Assembly (NCBI GenBank): GCA_001437625.1
Contig: LIAL01000024.1
Span: forward strand, 1-14,451
Origin: Nitrosopumilus sp. BACL13 MAG-121220-bin23
GTDB taxonomy: Archaea > Thermoproteota > Nitrososphaeria > Nitrososphaerales > Nitrosopumilaceae
DNA: 14,451 bases
Reading direction: 5' to 3'
Shown here: positions 12,734-14,451 of the stretch, one piece after another
Numbering within the stretch: position 1 is the first letter of the stretch
Layout of the letters: every line of letters begins with the position of its first letter
Notes under the pieces: model-generated
Told to the model about the DNA's origin: nothing
Database searches by the model: none
The model's input: the letters and a program-made list of their open reading frames with translations, nothing else
Program-made: the position numbers and the translations under genes

Positions 12734-13102
12734 TCAATCTAAGTCTGTATCGTGTAATATCTCATTAAAATTATAATTTGTTTCATCTTTGGTTGTCATT
12801 ATTTCATCTTTAATATCTTCAGAAAAAAGTTTTAATTTTTTTAATTGTTCTAAAACCTTTTTGTTACAATCATGCCATGAATTTAATGAGTGATCTGGCC
12901 CTTTACCGCTCATAAATGTCGGCATATTTTCAATCATTTTGTTGCTTAAAGTCAAAATTTGTTTTGCTGCATACAGCGGTCGTGTTTCTACATTTGTAAA
13001 TTCTGCATAACATTTGTTACAAACTATTATGTCGCATTCTGATTCCACTTTTCTTATGGTTTTATTTTGATGCTCGCATTCATACACATCTGAATTATTC
13101 AA
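12734..13102 (-). CDS. CxH/CxxC zinc-binding protein with helical tail, 122 aa
   Basis: An N-terminal zinc motif has C9 and H11 (CEH), then C28 and C31 (CNKC), spaced C-X-H-X16-C-X2-C with hydrophobic strand residues between (CDIIVCNKCYAEF). This resembles a short zinc ribbon like those at the N-terminus of TFB-type factors. After residue 45 the chain is helical and amphipathic (AAKQILTLSNKMIENM; KKVLEQLKKLKLFSEDIKDEI), with W76, H77 and C79 in between. It is not long enough to be TFB itself. The TTG start has GATAAAAAC (13124-13132, minus strand) 26 nt upstream and a weak AAGG. A role as an accessory binding protein is a guess. Confidence 0.65.
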   Translation of the reverse strand: MNNSDVYECEHQNKTIRKVESECDIIVCNKCYAEFTNVETRPLYAAKQILTLSNKMIENMPTFMSGKGPDHSLNSWHDCNKKVLEQLKKLKLFSEDIKDEIMTTKDETNYNFNEILHDTDLD

Positions 13103-13240
13103 TACGCCTTGTTAATTTTTCCTGTTTTTATCTTCTTCTTTAATTATAAAAAAATATAATTCTACTCTAGTGTTAATTAGATAAACAAATTTTACATGAT
13201 TAAATGCATGTTTTTTTAAATCTGGATAAAAATAAAAAAA

Positions 13241-13348
13241 TTATGGGATCATCATGATAGATATTCCCACAACAATTAGAAATCCTACAAAAAGAACTGA
13301 GCGCTCTTTTTGATCTTGTAGAAGTTTCTTTTCATACATGTTATTCAT
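13241..13348 (-). CDS. 35-aa single-helix membrane peptide
   Basis: The frame gives a charged N-terminus (MNNMYEKKLLQDQKERS) followed by a clear transmembrane helix (VLFVGFLIVVGISIMMIP) that ends at the stop. The basic N-terminus suggests it faces the cytoplasm. Two promoters are possible on the minus strand: TTTATAAA (13385-13392) would give a leader of about 15 nt to the first ATG, while TTTAAAAT (13363-13370) would suit a leaderless start at the second ATG (13339). The clean split between charged and hydrophobic parts argues against chance. No function is assigned. Confidence 0.5.
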   Translation of the reverse strand: MNNMYEKKLLQDQKERSVLFVGFLIVVGISIMMIP

Positions 13349-13465
13349 ATTCTTTAATTTAGATTTTAAACAATGTAATCTATTTTTATAAATTCATGAT
13401 ACGAGATTTCTTATAGTAGACTTTCAAAGCGTTTGATCCTTTTATGAAAAATAAAATAATCTTAA

Positions 13466-14158
13466 ATGGGTATCTTAGAATATTTGGATATGGGATTATT
13501 TGGTTTTGGTACATCTAAAATTGATGAGAGAAAAGAAGACCGGATTATCCAAGGTAAAGATTGGTATGACAAAGGTAATTCATTAGCCAAACTAGGCAAA
13601 GACCAAGAGGCTATTGCATGTTATGATAAAGCACTTAGTTTAGACTCTGCAAATTGGGGTGCCTGGACTAACAAAGGTAATTCATTAGCCAAACTAGGAG
13701 AAGACGAAGAAACTATCGTATGCTATAGTCAAGCAATTAGATTAAATCCTGAAGATCTGAGGGCATGGAGCAACAAAGGCTTTGCATTAAACAAACTAGA
13801 AAGATACGAGGAATCTATTAGGTGCTATAATCAGGTAATTAGATTCAACCCTAAAGATCATAATGCGTGGTTTAGCCGAGGCAATGCATTAGCCAGCCTA
13901 AGAAAATATGATGAATCTATTGCATGTTATGATAAAGCACTTAGTTTAGACTCTGAAGATCTAAGAGCGCTGTTTAACAAAGGTAATGCATTAGCCAATT
14001 TAAAAAAATTTGAAGAGTCTATTGAATGCTTTAATCAAGTAATTAAGAAAAACCCTGAATATCCATTTGCATTGAGATACAAAGGTGTGGCATTAAAAAA
14101 ATTAGGTAGAGATGAGGAAGCCGAGTATTGTTTTAAAAAAGACAAAGAATCAGAATAG
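13466..14158 (+). CDS. TPR-repeat protein with five to six 34-residue units
   Basis: From residue 33 the protein is built of tetratricopeptide repeats of exactly 34 residues (33-66, 67-100, 101-134, 135-168, 169-202, and a partial unit to the end), with Trp at 33, 67, 101 and 135 and the usual WxxxGxxLxxLxxxxExIxCYxxAIxLxP spacing. Such solenoids bind peptides and act as scaffolds. The N-terminus GLFGFGTSKIDERKED is a short non-repeat cap. The listed ATG is at 13466; an in-frame ATG at 13490 (MGLFGFG) is a plausible alternative start, since TATA-like AAATAAAATAAT lies at about 13448-13460. Repeats share long identical DNA stretches. The partner is unknown. Confidence 0.85.
   Translation: MGILEYLDMGLFGFGTSKIDERKEDRIIQGKDWYDKGNSLAKLGKDQEAIACYDKALSLDSANWGAWTNKGNSLAKLGEDEETIVCYSQAIRLNPEDLRAWSNKGFALNKLERYEESIRCYNQVIRFNPKDHNAWFSRGNALASLRKYDESIACYDKALSLDSEDLRALFNKGNALANLKKFEESIECFNQVIKKNPEYPFALRYKGVALKKLGRDEEAEYCFKKDKESE
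13611..13649 (+). repeat. 39-nt exact intragenic repeat, copy 1
   Basis: These 39 bases, coding for the AIACYDKALSLDS part of the first TPR, recur identically at 13917-13955. The offset is 306 bp, exactly three 102-bp repeat units. Confidence 0.85.
13917..13955 (+). repeat. 39-nt exact intragenic repeat, copy 2
   Basis: This is identical to 13611-13649, synonymous sites included. A second exact pair of 28 nt, one repeat unit apart, is at 13569-13596 and 13671-13698. Confidence 0.85.
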
Positions 14159-14256
14159 TTTTAGAAACATAATTTAAAAAAACGATAATAAATTTACTGT
14201 GAAAAATAAATCACACAAACTAAAACTATTGATTTACATCTTAAAGTAATTTTAAA

Positions 14257-14299
14257 TTTTAACTAATAATGTAATGTTTGTTATGATATTTAGTTAAAA
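14257..14299. terminator. Inverted repeat between convergent genes, possible bidirectional terminator
   Basis: TTTTAACTAA (14257-14266) and TTAGTTAAAA (14290-14299) are perfect 10-bp arms around a 23-nt spacer. They lie between the TPR gene end (14158) and the end of the convergent 45-aa gene (14303). The A-run on its right side reads as a T-run for minus-strand transcripts. The stem is AT-rich and the loop long, so stability is modest. Confidence 0.35.
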
Positions 14300-14302
14300 A
14301 AA

Positions 14303-14440
14303 TTATTTCTTTAATTGTTCACTGGCATAATATTCCAGGCAATTAGGAATCCATGCATGTATGAATAACGCAATGCTCATTTTCATTGCTATTTTCCAAT
14401 GATGTGCATATGATACGTTGTTATTTTCTAAATGTTTCAT
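14303..14440 (-). CDS. 45-aa DUF6356-like small protein
   Basis: The minus-strand frame has the pattern SYxxHWKxAMKMSxxLFIHAWIP followed by LEYYAS. This matches the core SYxxHxxxAxxxxxxLxxHAxxP of DUF6356, a small family of unknown function with one hydrophobic helix. The bacterial members I recall are nearer 60-70 aa, so this is a short form. Its basic, aromatic first part and hydrophobic helix (MSIALFIHAWI) suggest membrane association. The window ends 11 nt upstream of the ATG, so the promoter cannot be seen and an in-frame extension beyond the edge cannot be excluded. Family assignment is from memory of the motif. Confidence 0.6.
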   Translation of the reverse strand: MKHLENNNVSYAHHWKIAMKMSIALFIHAWIPNCLEYYASEQLKK

Positions 14441-14451
14441 GAATAAATTTT

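Noticed and set aside
12734..13102. Idea that the CxH/CxxC protein is transcription factor B
   Set aside because: At 122 residues it lacks the two cyclin-like repeats of TFB; only the zinc motif is similar.

Overview
The window looks like chromosome from an AT-rich ammonia-oxidising archaeon of the Nitrosopumilus/Nitrosarchaeum type (Nitrososphaerota, formerly Thaumarchaeota, group I.1a). This is inferred from five things: low GC throughout, archaeal TATA boxes about 25-27 nt before start codons, many apparently leaderless genes (several starting GTG or TTG), an archaeal XPD/DinG-like iron-sulfur helicase, and many very small zinc-finger and single-helix membrane proteins. No rRNA, tRNA, CRISPR array, transposase, integrase or phage gene was seen, so this looks like core or clade-specific chromosome rather than a mobile island.

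Layout. Positions 1-1160 hold small plus-strand genes: a 23-residue CxxC peptide, a 110-aa CxxC protein, an 83-aa protein with two CxxC knuckles and a 40-aa membrane peptide. Positions 1176-6190 hold a compact tryptophan operon, trpE-trpG-trpD-trpC-trpB. Each junction overlaps by 4 to 8 nt. The first gene appears leaderless, while trpG and trpC have strong Shine-Dalgarno sequences. trpA and trpF are not in the window. A 17-bp palindrome lies upstream of the trp TATA box. A DUF1059 protein with its own promoter follows.

Positions 6536-8850 are a minus-strand block: a secreted PepSY protein with MTxxQ-like repeats, a small C2H2-type protein, a basic winged-helix-like protein, an acidic 198-aa unknown, and a 70-aa protein made of two copies of a CCHC zinc module. 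Positions 9007-10415 hold a tiny membrane peptide (minus), a DUF922-like HExxH protein (plus) and a 44-aa classical C2H2 zinc finger (minus). Positions 10572-12668 hold a divergent pair: a degenerate GIY-YIG-like protein and the helicase. The right end has a CxH/CxxC zinc protein, a 35-aa membrane peptide, a TPR protein with repeats still identical at DNA level, and a 45-aa DUF6356-like protein.

The trp genes carry chorismate to anthranilate, then phosphoribosylanthranilate, then (after the missing TrpF step) indole-3-glycerol phosphate, with TrpB for the final condensation. The most unusual trait is the density of micro-proteins. At least six genes below 60 codons (23, 28, 35, 40, 44 and 45 aa) lie in gaps that look intergenic. 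Most have a plausible TATA box at leaderless distance, and several carry Zn-binding motifs or a single transmembrane helix. I see no defence system or other multi-gene machine that is clearly new.
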